From: Polyangiaceae bacterium
GTDB lineage: Bacteria; Myxococcota_A; Polyangia; Polyangiales; Polyangiaceae
Length of the DNA stretch: 64,000 nucleotides
NCBI GenBank assembly: GCA_015075635.1
Contig: JABTUA010000001.1
Location: 2,294,001 to 2,358,000 of the forward strand
Direction: 5' to 3'
Of the stretch, positions 28,502 to 36,085 are shown one piece after another. Both the position numbers and the translations under genes were made by a program. Under the pieces are notes generated by a model. The model was given only the letters and a program-made list of their open reading frames with translations. It was not told the origin of the DNA and made no database searches. The first letter of the stretch is position 1; every line of letters begins with the position of its first letter.

Positions 28502-29010
28502 CAGTCCTCTTCGACGCCGAACGGGGCCTCGACGAAGCTCTTCTTGCGTTCATCCCAGACGAACAGTCGATGACCGGTGACCTCGCCCAGATCCACTGCC
28601 GTGACCAGGTAGGCGAGCGCGTGGCTCGGCGCGCCGTCGCCACCCATGGTCATGCTGGCCGCGTCTTCCGCGCTGAAATACGCGCCGCAGTCCAGGTGCG
28701 AGTGGAAGAAGACCTTCACCGCGCGCTCCTGCGCGTGCGCCTGGGCGATGGCCTTCTCGAACTTGAGCGCGTTGATCTTGAAGTACTCGCGCCCAGTCCG
28801 AGGGTGACCCTGGGGATCCACGGCGTGGTACTTGTTGGCCAGGTTCTCGAGCTCCACTGCGCGATCGACCGCGAGCCCGTCGTGGAGCGGACCCTCCAGG
28901 TAGCCGCAGGCCTCTTCGTTCCGGCCGTAGGCGGCGCGTCCGGCGCGCTCGACCTCGGCGAGCACCCGCTTCGGGATGCGGACGCCGCCATGAATCCAAG
29001 GGGTGCTCAC
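28501..29010 (-). CDS. mec: JAMM/MPN+ metallopeptidase (Mec-like, acts on cysteinyl-CysO)
   Basis: 169 residues from GTG 29010, which overlaps the previous stop (GTGA) and follows AAAGGAAG; GTG 29031 is an alternative. The JAMM zinc site is complete: Glu33 in NEEACGY, then His103-x-His105, seven residues, Ser113, two residues, Asp116 (HSHLDCGAYFSAED). In Mycobacterium tuberculosis the JAMM peptidase Mec+ cuts the new cysteine off the C-terminus of the carrier protein CysO. Here a CysO homologue, a CysM and an E1-like enzyme lie in the same operon, so the same role is likely. The symbol is by analogy. Confidence 0.85.
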   Translation of the reverse strand: MSTPWIHGGVRIPKRVLAEVERAGRAAYGRNEEACGYLEGPLHDGLAVDRAVELENLANKYHAVDPQGHPRTGREYFKINALKFEKAIAQAHAQERAVKVFFHSHLDCGAYFSAEDAASMTMGGDGAPSHALAYLVTAVDLGEVTGHRLFVWDERKKSFVEAPFGVEED

Positions 29011-29945
29011 CAGGCGTACTTCCTTTCCCACTTCAGCGGAGCAAAGTAGCGATCGCCGCGATCGCAGGCGATCGTCACCACGCAGCCTCCAGCTTGGCGC
29101 GCGTGCAGGCGCTCGGCCAGCTTCACCGCGCCGAAGATGTTCGCGCCGGACGAGTGCCCGACGAACAGGCCCTCGAGCTCCGCGACGCGGTCGGCCATGT
29201 CCCAGCCGTCCTCCGTGCTGACCGGCAAGATCTCGTCCGGCAGCGAGGGGTCGTAGATCTCCGGGACCAGGCTCGATGCCATGTGCTTCATGCCCTCGAG
29301 GCCGTGCAGCGCCTCGGCCGGCTCGACCGCGACGCAGTGGATCTTCCGCGGGTGCTCGTGCAGACGCCGGGTGGTCCCCATCATGGTCCCCGTGGTGCCG
29401 AGGCCCGTGACGAAGCAGCTGATGCGATCGCCGAGGGCGTCCAGGATCTCCGGCCCCGTGCCGTGATAGTGGGCGAGGGGGTTCGACGGGTTCGCGTACT
29501 GATCGGCGTAGAAGTAGCGCTCCGGGTCCTTGGCGACGATCTCCCGCACCAGGCGGATGGCGCCGTCGGAGCCCTCCATGGGGCTCGAGTGGATGAGCTC
29601 GGCACCGTAGGCCTGCGTGATGTCCTTGCGCGCCTTGCTGACGTTGCTCGGCATCACCAGCTGCACGCGGAAGCCGAGGGCGGCGCCCACCATGCTGTAG
29701 GCGACGCCGGTGTTGCCGCTGGTCGCGTCGATCAGGATCTTGTCCGAGCCCAGGCGTCCGGCGGCGATCGCGTCCTTCACGATGCGCAGGGCGGGGCGGT
29801 CCTTCACCGAGCCGCCGGGGTTCATGTACTCGAGCTTCACGTAGACCTCGACGCTCGGCGCGCTCCTGGCCACGTGGTTCAGCCGGATGAGCGGCGTCCC
29901 ACCGACGGCGTCCGCGACGCCGGATAGGAGGCGCGCGCGCCTCAC
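29007..29945 (-). CDS. cysM: CysM-type cysteine synthase (thiocarboxylated-CysO dependent)
   Basis: 312 residues from a GTG overlapping the preceding stop (GTGA); an upstream ATG at 29993 would add 16 unconserved residues. Fold-type II PLP enzyme: Lys48 in NPGGSVKDR holds PLP, SGNTG binds its phosphate side, and GLGTTGTMMG is the glycine loop. The segment QYANPSNPLAHYHGTGPEI and the C-terminal tail ending in Trp resemble mycobacterial CysM more than CysK. That enzyme joins O-phosphoserine with the thiocarboxylate of CysO to give CysO-cysteine. Neighbouring cysO, E1-like and JAMM genes support this. True acceptor (O-phosphoserine or O-acetylserine) is not proven. Confidence 0.85.
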   Translation of the reverse strand: MRRARLLSGVADAVGGTPLIRLNHVARSAPSVEVYVKLEYMNPGGSVKDRPALRIVKDAIAAGRLGSDKILIDATSGNTGVAYSMVGAALGFRVQLVMPSNVSKARKDITQAYGAELIHSSPMEGSDGAIRLVREIVAKDPERYFYADQYANPSNPLAHYHGTGPEILDALGDRISCFVTGLGTTGTMMGTTRRLHEHPRKIHCVAVEPAEALHGLEGMKHMASSLVPEIYDPSLPDEILPVSTEDGWDMADRVAELEGLFVGHSSGANIFGAVKLAERLHARQAGGCVVTIACDRGDRYFAPLKWERKYAW

Positions 29946-30232
29946 GGCAGCTCCAGACCGAGCGCTCGCCGGAGCTTCGAGAGCGCGCGCCAAGCGCCCG
30001 CGCCCACGCGCCGCGAGGCCGCGAAGCGAAAGAAGCTCTCGTGGACGAACGGCTCCGGCTCGCGGCCGGGTGTCAGGGCGAGCCGCTCCACCCCGGCGCG
30101 GTGCAGGTACTCGGCCTCGATGATGGCGCCGTCGGAGCCGACGACCTCGAGCGTGGCGGACTGGATGCGCGCCTGCCCGCTCGCGCCCACCTCTGGCAAG
30201 AGCGCCTGGCGACTGAGCGTCGGATCGATCAT
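29942..30232 (-). CDS. Short E1/ThiF-like N-terminal fragment protein
   Basis: 96 residues; the ATG overlaps the cysO stop (TGATG) and its own stop overlaps the cysM start (GTGA). Residues 6-50 (LSRQALLPEVG ... LEVVGSDGAIIEAEYLHRAGVERLAL) match the N-terminus of ThiF/MoeB/HesA enzymes (SRQ-x-L-L-P-E-x-G, then the start of the Rossmann fold). The nucleotide loop G-x-G-G-x-G has become GSDGAI and the rest of the adenylation domain is missing, replaced by a short basic tail. It cannot be a working E1. It keeps good codon use and tight coupling on both sides, so it looks selected. It may dock on the true E1 or on CysO; that is a guess. Confidence 0.7.
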   Translation of the reverse strand: MIDPTLSRQALLPEVGASGQARIQSATLEVVGSDGAIIEAEYLHRAGVERLALTPGREPEPFVHESFFRFAASRRVGAGAWRALSKLRRALGLELP

Positions 30233-30504
30233 CAGCCGCCTGCGATGGCCGGTACGATGCTGATCTCCTGGCCGCTGGTCAGCGCGGTGTCCAGCCCATC
30301 GAGGAAGCGGATGTCCTCCTCGCCGACGTAGATGTTGACGAAGCGCCGCACTCCTTTGTCGTCGAGCAACCGGTCCTTCATGCCCGGGTGCGCCTTCTCC
30401 AGGCCGTCGATCACGTCGCGCACCGTCGCGCCGCTGATTTTCACTGCTTCTTCCCCGCCCGTCAGCGAGCGCAGGGGGGTGGGAATGCGAACCGTCACGT
30501 CCAT
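30232..30504 (-). CDS. cysO: CysO-type ubiquitin-like sulfur carrier protein
   Basis: 90 residues ending in IAGG, the di-glycine tail that is adenylated and turned into a thiocarboxylate. The sequence follows Mycobacterium tuberculosis CysO closely by memory: V-T-V-x-I-P-T-x-L-R at the start, RFVNIYV in the middle and a final P-A-x-A-G-G. It is a beta-grasp ThiS/MoaD-family protein that delivers sulfide for cysteine synthesis. It lies 12 bases after the E1-like gene, the only real gap in this operon, and overlaps the next gene by TGATG. Confidence 0.9.
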   Translation of the reverse strand: MDVTVRIPTPLRSLTGGEEAVKISGATVRDVIDGLEKAHPGMKDRLLDDKGVRRFVNIYVGEEDIRFLDGLDTALTSGQEISIVPAIAGG

Positions 30505-30516
30505 GCTCTTCTCCTA

Positions 30517-31266
30517 TCAGGCTGTGCAGAGCCCCGTCACGTAGCGGGACTCGGTCAAATCGGCGATGCGCCGCTCCGCGCAGAGCGGGCAAGCGGGGCG
30601 AGGCGGTACCGGCGTCGAACGCAGTCGATCGGTCTTGCCGTCGTAGCTCAGGATGCGGCCGGCGGCCTCGGTGTCGCCGACCAGGAAGCGGAGGGCCAGA
30701 TCCGCCATCAGCGCGCCGACCAGCCCTACCACCGGGCCCATCACGCCTGCTTCGGAGCAGCCCTGCTGGGCGCCCTTTGGCACGTCCTCGAACAGGCAGC
30801 GGTAGCAGGGCGCGCCGGACGGGAGCACCAACCAGGCGGTGCCGTGCCAGCGGATGGCCGCGCCGTGCACGACCGCGCGCTGCTCGAGGAAGCAAGCGTC
30901 CGCCGCCAGGAACTTGGTCGCGAAGTTGTCGGAGCCCTCCAGCACGACGTCCACCGAGCGCACCAGGTCTCGCGCGCTCTGTGGCAAGAGGCGACCGTGG
31001 TGCAGCTCGATGCCCCGCTCCGTCCCGCCACGCCCGAGCAGAGTCTTTCGGGCCACCTCCAGCTTAGGCCTTCCCACGTCACCGGGCCCGAACAGGATCT
31101 GCCGGTGCAGGTTGGCCTCCTCGACCAGATCGTCGTCGGCGAGCACGACGCGGCCCACGCCCGCGCGCACCAGCGCGAGCGCAGCCGGACAGCCGAGCCC
31201 ACCCACCCCGACGACGAGGGCGCTCCGAGTGCCGAGCACGGCCGAGTCAGTCCTGAAAGTACTCAT
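30517..31266 (-). CDS. E1-like adenylyltransferase (MoeB/ThiF/HesA family) for CysO
   Basis: 249 residues. Rossmann ATP site GVGGLG (20-25), the Asp of ADDDLVEEANLHRQ, the arginine of LHRQ, and the conserved GSDNF (111-115). Four zinc cysteines are present as C-x-x-C pairs (154/157 and 226/229). Cys170 in QGCSEAGVMGP sits where MoeB/ThiF have a conserved cysteine. It should adenylate the di-glycine end of CysO for thiocarboxylation. Mycobacterial MoeZ has an added rhodanese domain; this protein lacks one, so the sulfur donor must be another protein. It overlaps the cysK gene by 20 bases. Confidence 0.88.
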   Translation of the reverse strand: MSTFRTDSAVLGTRSALVVGVGGLGCPAALALVRAGVGRVVLADDDLVEEANLHRQILFGPGDVGRPKLEVARKTLLGRGGTERGIELHHGRLLPQSARDLVRSVDVVLEGSDNFATKFLAADACFLEQRAVVHGAAIRWHGTAWLVLPSGAPCYRCLFEDVPKGAQQGCSEAGVMGPVVGLVGALMADLALRFLVGDTEAAGRILSYDGKTDRLRSTPVPPRPACPLCAERRIADLTESRYVTGLCTA

Positions 31267-32212
31267 CGAGGCTGAAGTAGCGTTCTCCGGTGTCGCACAG
31301 AATGGTGACCACGGTCTTGCCCGGTCCGAGCTCGCGCGCCACGTCGAGGGCGACCGCCACGTTGGCGCCGGCGCTCATCCCGACGAGCAGGCCCTCGCGC
31401 CGGCCGAGCGCGCGCTTCACCTGGTAGGCGCGCTCGTCGGCGATGGTCCTCACCTCGTGCGGTACGGAGGCGTCGTAGTTCTTCGGCACGAAGCCCGCCG
31501 CGATGCCCTGGATCTTGCTGGGTCCGCGCTCGCCGCGGGAGATGGTGGCGCTGGTCTCGGGCTCGACGGCGATCACGCGGCAGTCGGGGAAGCGCTCCCG
31601 CAACGCCCGGCCCACGCCGCTCACGGTGCCGCCGGTGCCGACGGCCGCCACGAACGCGTGCGGCGCCTGCTCTCCGAGGGCGTGCACGATCTCCCGGAAC
31701 GTCGAGGCGTAGTGGGCCTCGGGGTTGGCGTCGTTCTCGAACTGCTGCGGCAGAAACGCGCCGGGGATCGTCGCCACGAGCTCGCGCGCCTTGGCGATCG
31801 CGCCCTCCATCTGCTCTGCTTCCGGCGTCAGCTGCACCTCCGCGCCCAGGGCGGAAAGGAGCTGGCGGCGCTCGAGGCTCATGCTCTCCGGCATGGTCAG
31901 GATGCAGCGATATCCGCGCCGGCGGGCCACCAGGGCCAGCCCGATGCCGGTGTTCCCGCTGGTGGGCTCGACGACCGTTCCGCCGGGGCCGAGACGCGCG
32001 TCGCGCTCGGCACGCTCGATCATGGCCAGGCAGATGCGGTCCTTGACCGAGCCACCGGGGTTGATGTGCTCCATCTTGGCGAGCACCCGCGCCCGAGGCG
32101 GGTCGCGTTCGAGCTTGGCGATCTCGACCAGCGGCGTGTCGCCGATCAGCTCGAGCACGCTGCCGTAGACGCCGGGGTGCTCGGGGAGGGGCGGGAGGCC
32201 GTCAGATGACAT
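31247..32212 (-). CDS. cysK: Cysteine synthase, CysK-type
   Basis: 321 residues from ATG 32212 (ATG 32218 adds two), overlapping the regulator gene by 11 bases. PLP lysine is Lys57 in NPGGSVKDR; PTSGNTGIG (83-91) and GTGGTVSGVG are present, as is the C-terminal CDTGERY motif typical of O-acetylserine sulfhydrylases. It makes cysteine from O-acetylserine and sulfide. Having CysK and CysM in one operon suggests two routes to cysteine. CysK of Bacillus and Staphylococcus binds the Rrf2 regulator CymR; here the regulator gene lies directly upstream, which fits the same arrangement. Confidence 0.88.
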   Translation of the reverse strand: MSSDGLPPLPEHPGVYGSVLELIGDTPLVEIAKLERDPPRARVLAKMEHINPGGSVKDRICLAMIERAERDARLGPGGTVVEPTSGNTGIGLALVARRRGYRCILTMPESMSLERRQLLSALGAEVQLTPEAEQMEGAIAKARELVATIPGAFLPQQFENDANPEAHYASTFREIVHALGEQAPHAFVAAVGTGGTVSGVGRALRERFPDCRVIAVEPETSATISRGERGPSKIQGIAAGFVPKNYDASVPHEVRTIADERAYQVKRALGRREGLLVGMSAGANVAVALDVARELGPGKTVVTILCDTGERYFSLDEYFQD

Positions 32213-32666
32213 AGACATAACGCTGCCCCCGCGGGCGGTGGATGCCGAGCTCGTCGGCGCGTCCGCAAATGTCGGCGATGGTGACGCCGTCGAAGCAGGC
32301 CTCGATGCGCTGCGAGAGATCCCGGAACACCGCGTCCGTGACCGTGCGACCGTCCGCTCCGATCTTGCCTCGCCGCGGGCCGGGCTCGGCGCGCTCGGCC
32401 AGGCTGATGGGCCCTTCGAGCGCGCGCACCACGTCGCCCAGACGGATCTCGGCGGCACGCTTGGCCAGGCTGTAGCCGCCCTGCGGTCCGCGCTTGCTGC
32501 CCACGATGTTGGCGCGCTTGAGATCCTGGAAGATCTGCTCCAAAAATCGCGGCGGAATGCCTTGCCGCTCCGCGATGTCCTTGACCTGCGTGGGGCGACC
32601 GTCGTTGTAGAAGGCGATGTCGAACAGCGCCCGGACGGCGTAGCGGCCCTTGTTCGACAGCTTCAC
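32202..32666 (-). CDS. Rrf2-family transcription regulator, CymR-like
   Basis: 154 residues from GTG 32666, which gives the classic Rrf2 beginning V/M-K-L-S-N-K-G-R-Y-A-V-R-A-L. ATG 32690 would add eight residues. The winged helix includes IPPRFLEQIFQDLKRANIVGSKRGPQGGYSLA. IscR and NsrR hold Fe-S clusters through three spaced cysteines; here only two cysteines remain in this form (EACF, DICG) and not in that pattern, so a cluster is unlikely. Position at the head of the cysteine operon, next to cysK, points to a CymR-like role sensing cysteine supply. A TTGACA lies at 32697-32702 upstream but its -10 partner is poor. Confidence 0.8.
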   Translation of the reverse strand: MKLSNKGRYAVRALFDIAFYNDGRPTQVKDIAERQGIPPRFLEQIFQDLKRANIVGSKRGPQGGYSLAKRAAEIRLGDVVRALEGPISLAERAEPGPRRGKIGADGRTVTDAVFRDLSQRIEACFDGVTIADICGRADELGIHRPRGQRYVYVI

Positions 32667-32714
32667 GGCCGGTTTTGTGCATTCACCCATCGGATTTGTC
32701 AAGAACCAACTCCC

Positions 32715-33989
32715 ATGTGCGACACGCTGGTAGCCACGCCCGAGGTCACGGTCGACGGGCGCATGCTGTTCGCCAAGAACAGCGACCGCGAACCGACCGA
32801 GGCGCAGCGGGTCGAGCTGGTGGCGGAGCAGCGCCACGCGCCGGGCGCCGTCACGCGCTGCACCTACGTGGACGTGCCGGAGGTGTCGGCGACCCGGCGC
32901 GCGCTCTTGTGTCGCCCGTATTGGATGTGGGGCGCCGAGATGGGCGTGAACGACGCCGGCGTCGCGATCGGCAACGAGGCGGTGTTCACCCGCGCGCCCC
33001 ACGCGGAGACCGGCCTCACGGGCATGGATCTGGTGCGCCTCGGGCTCGAGCGCGCGAGCTCGGCTCGAGGCGCAGTGGAGCTCATCGCAGAGCTGCTCGA
33101 AGCGCACGGACAGGGAGGCAACGGCGGGCATCGCAGCGTCTTTCGCTATCACAACAGCTTCTTGGTCGCCGACCCCGAGGAGGCCTGGGTGCTGGAGACC
33201 GCTGGGCGCGCCTGGGCGGCGAAGCGCGTGCGCGGCGTACGGTCGATCTCCAACGGGCTCACCCTCGGTGACGACTGGGAGCTCACGAGCTCCGGGCTCG
33301 CCGCGCGGGCCCGCGACTACGGCCTCCGGCCCGGCAAAGGCCGCGAGGACTTCGCGCGGATCTTCGCCGACCCGGTGATCACGAAGGCTGCCGCCGCCGT
33401 GCGCCGGCGAGCGTGCACGGAGCGGCTGCTCGAGCGCGAGCGCGGGAGCATCTCGGCGCTCACGGCGATGCGCGCGCTGCGCCAGCACGGCTCCCCGGAC
33501 CGACCGAGCCGGGCGCTCGGCGGCGTGTTTCAGACCGTGTGCGCGCACGCCGGCTGGCTGCCGACGCGCGCGCACGGGCAGACGACGGGCTCGCTGGTCG
33601 CCCGGCCCGGCGACGCCTGCTGGGTCACGGCCACGGCGGCGCCTTGTCTGTCGCTGTTCAAGCCGGTGGACCTCGGCGCCGAGTTGCCCGCGTTCGGAGC
33701 GCCGAACGGTAGCTACGATCCGGGCACGCTCTGGTGGCGCCACGAGCGCTTGCACCGACTCGCGCTCCGAGACTTGGACGGTGCGCTGGGGTCGATCGGC
33801 GCCGAGCGTGACCGCTTCGAAATGGAGGTGCTCGAGGGACTGCCGCCGGGCGACGCCTGGGCCCGCGCGGTGCGACTCGAGGCGAGCTGGGAAGCGGCGC
33901 TGCGGGACCGCGGCCTGAGCTCGGCGCCCTTGCCCCGCTACTGGCGCCGCCTCGACCGTGAGTCCGGCTTGCCAGCGGCGCCGTCCTGA
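32715..33989 (+). CDS. C69-family (secernin/dipeptidase-like) Ntn hydrolase
   Basis: 424 residues from ATG 32715. The start Met-Cys-Asp-Thr places Cys2 as the N-terminal nucleophile after Met removal, as in peptidase family C69 and secernins. Other family marks are FAKNSDREPTEAQ (22-34), PYWMWGAEMGVNDAGVAIGNEAVF and the VLETAGRAWAA segment. Such enzymes cleave dipeptides or amide bonds. There is no signal peptide. The gene is divergent from the cysteine operon with only about 48 bases between starts, so promoters overlap; a metabolic link is possible but not shown. Confidence 0.82.
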   Translation: MCDTLVATPEVTVDGRMLFAKNSDREPTEAQRVELVAEQRHAPGAVTRCTYVDVPEVSATRRALLCRPYWMWGAEMGVNDAGVAIGNEAVFTRAPHAETGLTGMDLVRLGLERASSARGAVELIAELLEAHGQGGNGGHRSVFRYHNSFLVADPEEAWVLETAGRAWAAKRVRGVRSISNGLTLGDDWELTSSGLAARARDYGLRPGKGREDFARIFADPVITKAAAAVRRRACTERLLERERGSISALTAMRALRQHGSPDRPSRALGGVFQTVCAHAGWLPTRAHGQTTGSLVARPGDACWVTATAAPCLSLFKPVDLGAELPAFGAPNGSYDPGTLWWRHERLHRLALRDLDGALGSIGAERDRFEMEVLEGLPPGDAWARAVRLEASWEAALRDRGLSSAPLPRYWRRLDRESGLPAAPS

Positions 33990-34106
33990 CGCTTCCGCGG
34001 CAACTGGAAAATTCCAGTGTGGCCCGAGCAAAATCGTGGGCGCACGTGCACTTGGCGCGTGCGGGTCGGCCGGTCCATGCTCCAATGTCGGCGCTTGGGA
34101 GGCTCG

Positions 34107-35777
34107 ATGCTGCGCGCACTTTCGCTCTCGCTTTTCGTCGCCACTGGCCTTTTCGTCTTCGCCTGCGGCTCGGCGGATTCGAGCGGGTCGAACCCGAACT
34201 GCTCCAACAACAGCTGTAGCGCCTGCGCGAACTGCTACGAGCTGTGCGTCTGTACCACCGGGGACACCGCGCAGTGCGCGCCGGCGTGCGGCATGAGCAG
34301 CACCGGTGGTGCGCCTGGCGGCGGCGGCGCTCCCGCCGGCGGCGCCGGCGGTGGCCCGAGCGGGGGCAGCGGTGGAGGCGGCGGCACCATCTCGTCGGGC
34401 GGGCTCGCGACGGGCCTGTCGATCACCGAGATCAGCCTGTACCAGGCGGTCAAGGTGCCGCTGATGCAGAACTGGAGCGAGCCGGCCCGCAACGCTCCGA
34501 TCATCGTCGATCGCGAGGGCGTCTTCCGCGTCTTCGTCAACCCGGAGTCCGGCTACCAGGCCCGCGAGATCATCGCGCGGGTCGAGCTCGCCGGCGGCGC
34601 CACCGGCAGCTTCGACGGCGGGGCGTACATCGGCGGGCCGTCGTCCGACACTGACCCGAACTCGACCATCCAGGTCTCGATCCCGCCCGGGACCATCAAG
34701 CCGAACACGACCTACACCGTCAGCCTGCTCGAGGCAGCGCAGGGCCAGAGCTTCCCCGGCGCGAGCGACAAGGCGAAATACGGCGCGGTCAACCTGGGGG
34801 CGCAGGGCTCCGGCGTATTCAACGTCATGCTGGTGCCGATCGTGATCAACGGCATCACACCGGTGACCGGGCCCAGCGAGGTGCAGGCGTACCACGACCG
34901 GCTGTTCAAGCTGTACCCGGCCCACGAGGTCAACGTCGAGGTGCGCGCGCCAGCCACGTATGGCGGCTCGGCCCCCCAGGCGAAGAGCATCTCGGGCTGG
35001 AACCAGCTCTTGAACTGGCTGATGCAGCTGCGTTCCAACGACAAGCCGCCGGCCAACTACTACTACTACGGCGTCTTCACCCCCGCGACGTCCTTCGCCG
35101 CGTTTTGCGGCGGCGCGTGCATCGCGGGCCTGTCGAACACGCCGTACAACCAGCCGAACGACGTGCTCTCGCGCAGCAGCATCGGCCTCGGCTTTTTCCC
35201 GAGCGGCGGCAACCCGAGCTCGTCCGACACCATGGCGCACGAGGTGGGCCACGCGCTCGGCTTGTTCCACGCGCCCTGTCAGACGCAGGACGCCGATCCG
35301 CAGTTCCCGTACTCCGGCGGCGGCATCGGCACCTGGGGCTGGGACATCTTCACCAAGAACTTCCTCGAGCCCAGCAAGTACAAGGACATCATGGGCTACT
35401 GCGATCCCACCTGGACCGCGGACTGGACGTTCAACAAGATGTACAAGCGCATCTCGTACGTGAACGGAGCCGGTGACGTCGCGGTGCCCACCGATCCCGA
35501 GCGCGCCCCGGGGCGTTTCAACACGGCCATCATCGCCGACGACGGCACCCTCTCCTGGGGCACGCCCATCGACACGCCATGGCCGGTGCTCACCGACGAG
35601 CGCACGGTCGAGATCCTGGACGCTGCCGGCAAGGTCATCGGCAAGGTGAAGGGCTTCGCCTACCCGGTCGGGCACGACGGCAAGACGACGTTCCTGCTCA
35701 TCCGCGACAAGGGCGCCTTCGCGCCGAACGCGGCGGCGATCAAGCCGGCGGGCTCCCCGGTGAGCCTCGCGCTCTAG
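34107..35777 (+). CDS. Zinc metalloprotease lipoprotein (metzincin-type)
   Basis: 556 residues from ATG 34107, with a good GGGAGG ribosome-binding site. Lipobox VFAC (Cys20) is followed by a cysteine-rich stretch (31-61) and a long Gly/Ala/Ser/Pro linker (62-98). The protease part has HEVGHALGLFH (378-388), the H-E-x-x-H-x-x-G-x-x-H zinc site of metzincins, and a Met-turn candidate DIMGYC (Met429). A beta-rich region on each side may recognise substrate. It should act at the cell surface. It ends just before a hairpin repeat element and converges with the copper ATPase gene. Confidence 0.85.
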   Translation: MLRALSLSLFVATGLFVFACGSADSSGSNPNCSNNSCSACANCYELCVCTTGDTAQCAPACGMSSTGGAPGGGGAPAGGAGGGPSGGSGGGGGTISSGGLATGLSITEISLYQAVKVPLMQNWSEPARNAPIIVDREGVFRVFVNPESGYQAREIIARVELAGGATGSFDGGAYIGGPSSDTDPNSTIQVSIPPGTIKPNTTYTVSLLEAAQGQSFPGASDKAKYGAVNLGAQGSGVFNVMLVPIVINGITPVTGPSEVQAYHDRLFKLYPAHEVNVEVRAPATYGGSAPQAKSISGWNQLLNWLMQLRSNDKPPANYYYYGVFTPATSFAAFCGGACIAGLSNTPYNQPNDVLSRSSIGLGFFPSGGNPSSSDTMAHEVGHALGLFHAPCQTQDADPQFPYSGGGIGTWGWDIFTKNFLEPSKYKDIMGYCDPTWTADWTFNKMYKRISYVNGAGDVAVPTDPERAPGRFNTAIIADDGTLSWGTPIDTPWPVLTDERTVEILDAAGKVIGKVKGFAYPVGHDGKTTFLLIRDKGAFAPNAAAIKPAGSPVSLAL

Positions 35778-35780
35778 CGT

Positions 35781-36066
35781 AGGAGCGGGAGAGATTGCGC
35801 CACGGCGCTACGCGCGCCACGAAGCCACGGCAGAATTTCTTGGTCGTGTCGTGGGCTGCCGCGCGCGCGGGTGCCGGAGCGCCGGCTCCGCCGAGCGGGT
35901 GGGAGCGGGAGAGATTGCGCCACGGCGCCACGACGCAACGACGCAACGACGGAATTTCTTGGTTGTGTCGTGGGCTGACGGGCGCGGGCGCGGGCGCGGG
36001 CGCGTCGGGTCGGCTAGAAATGAAATCGTGGCGCCGTGGCGTCGTGGCGCCCGTGGCGCAAATTCC
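35781..36066. repeat. Dispersed hairpin element, copy A (duplicated left arm)
   Basis: The intergenic region between two convergent genes is filled by this element. The left arm AGATTGCGCCACGGCGC appears twice (35792 and 35912), each time followed about 30-40 bases later by GAATTTCTTGGT(C/T)GTGTCGTGGGCTG, a direct repeat with 120-base period. The right arm (36024-36066) reads GTGGCGCCGTGGCGTCGTGG then CGCAAATT and is the reverse complement of the left arm type. It is the same family as the copies at 54681 and 58341. It could act as a two-way terminator. Confidence 0.75.
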
Positions 36067-36085
36067 CCAGTGCCGAAGCGCGAGC

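Noticed and set aside
27219-28643. Continuous frame joining the unknown lipoprotein to upstream sequence as one 1029-residue protein
   Set aside because: The upstream part is out of frame with the real exported protein at 27215-28501. The GTG overlapping that gene's stop gives an immediate signal peptide and lipobox.
28501-31266. A ubiquitin-like antiphage (Bil or CBASS type II) system, because of the E1, beta-grasp protein and JAMM peptidase
   Set aside because: No E2, CD-NTase or effector is present, and cysteine synthases plus a close CysO match explain the genes as cysteine synthesis.
32202-32666. Rrf2 regulator as IscR or NsrR with an Fe-S cluster
   Set aside because: The three-cysteine cluster motif is absent; cysK neighbourhood fits a CymR-type role better.
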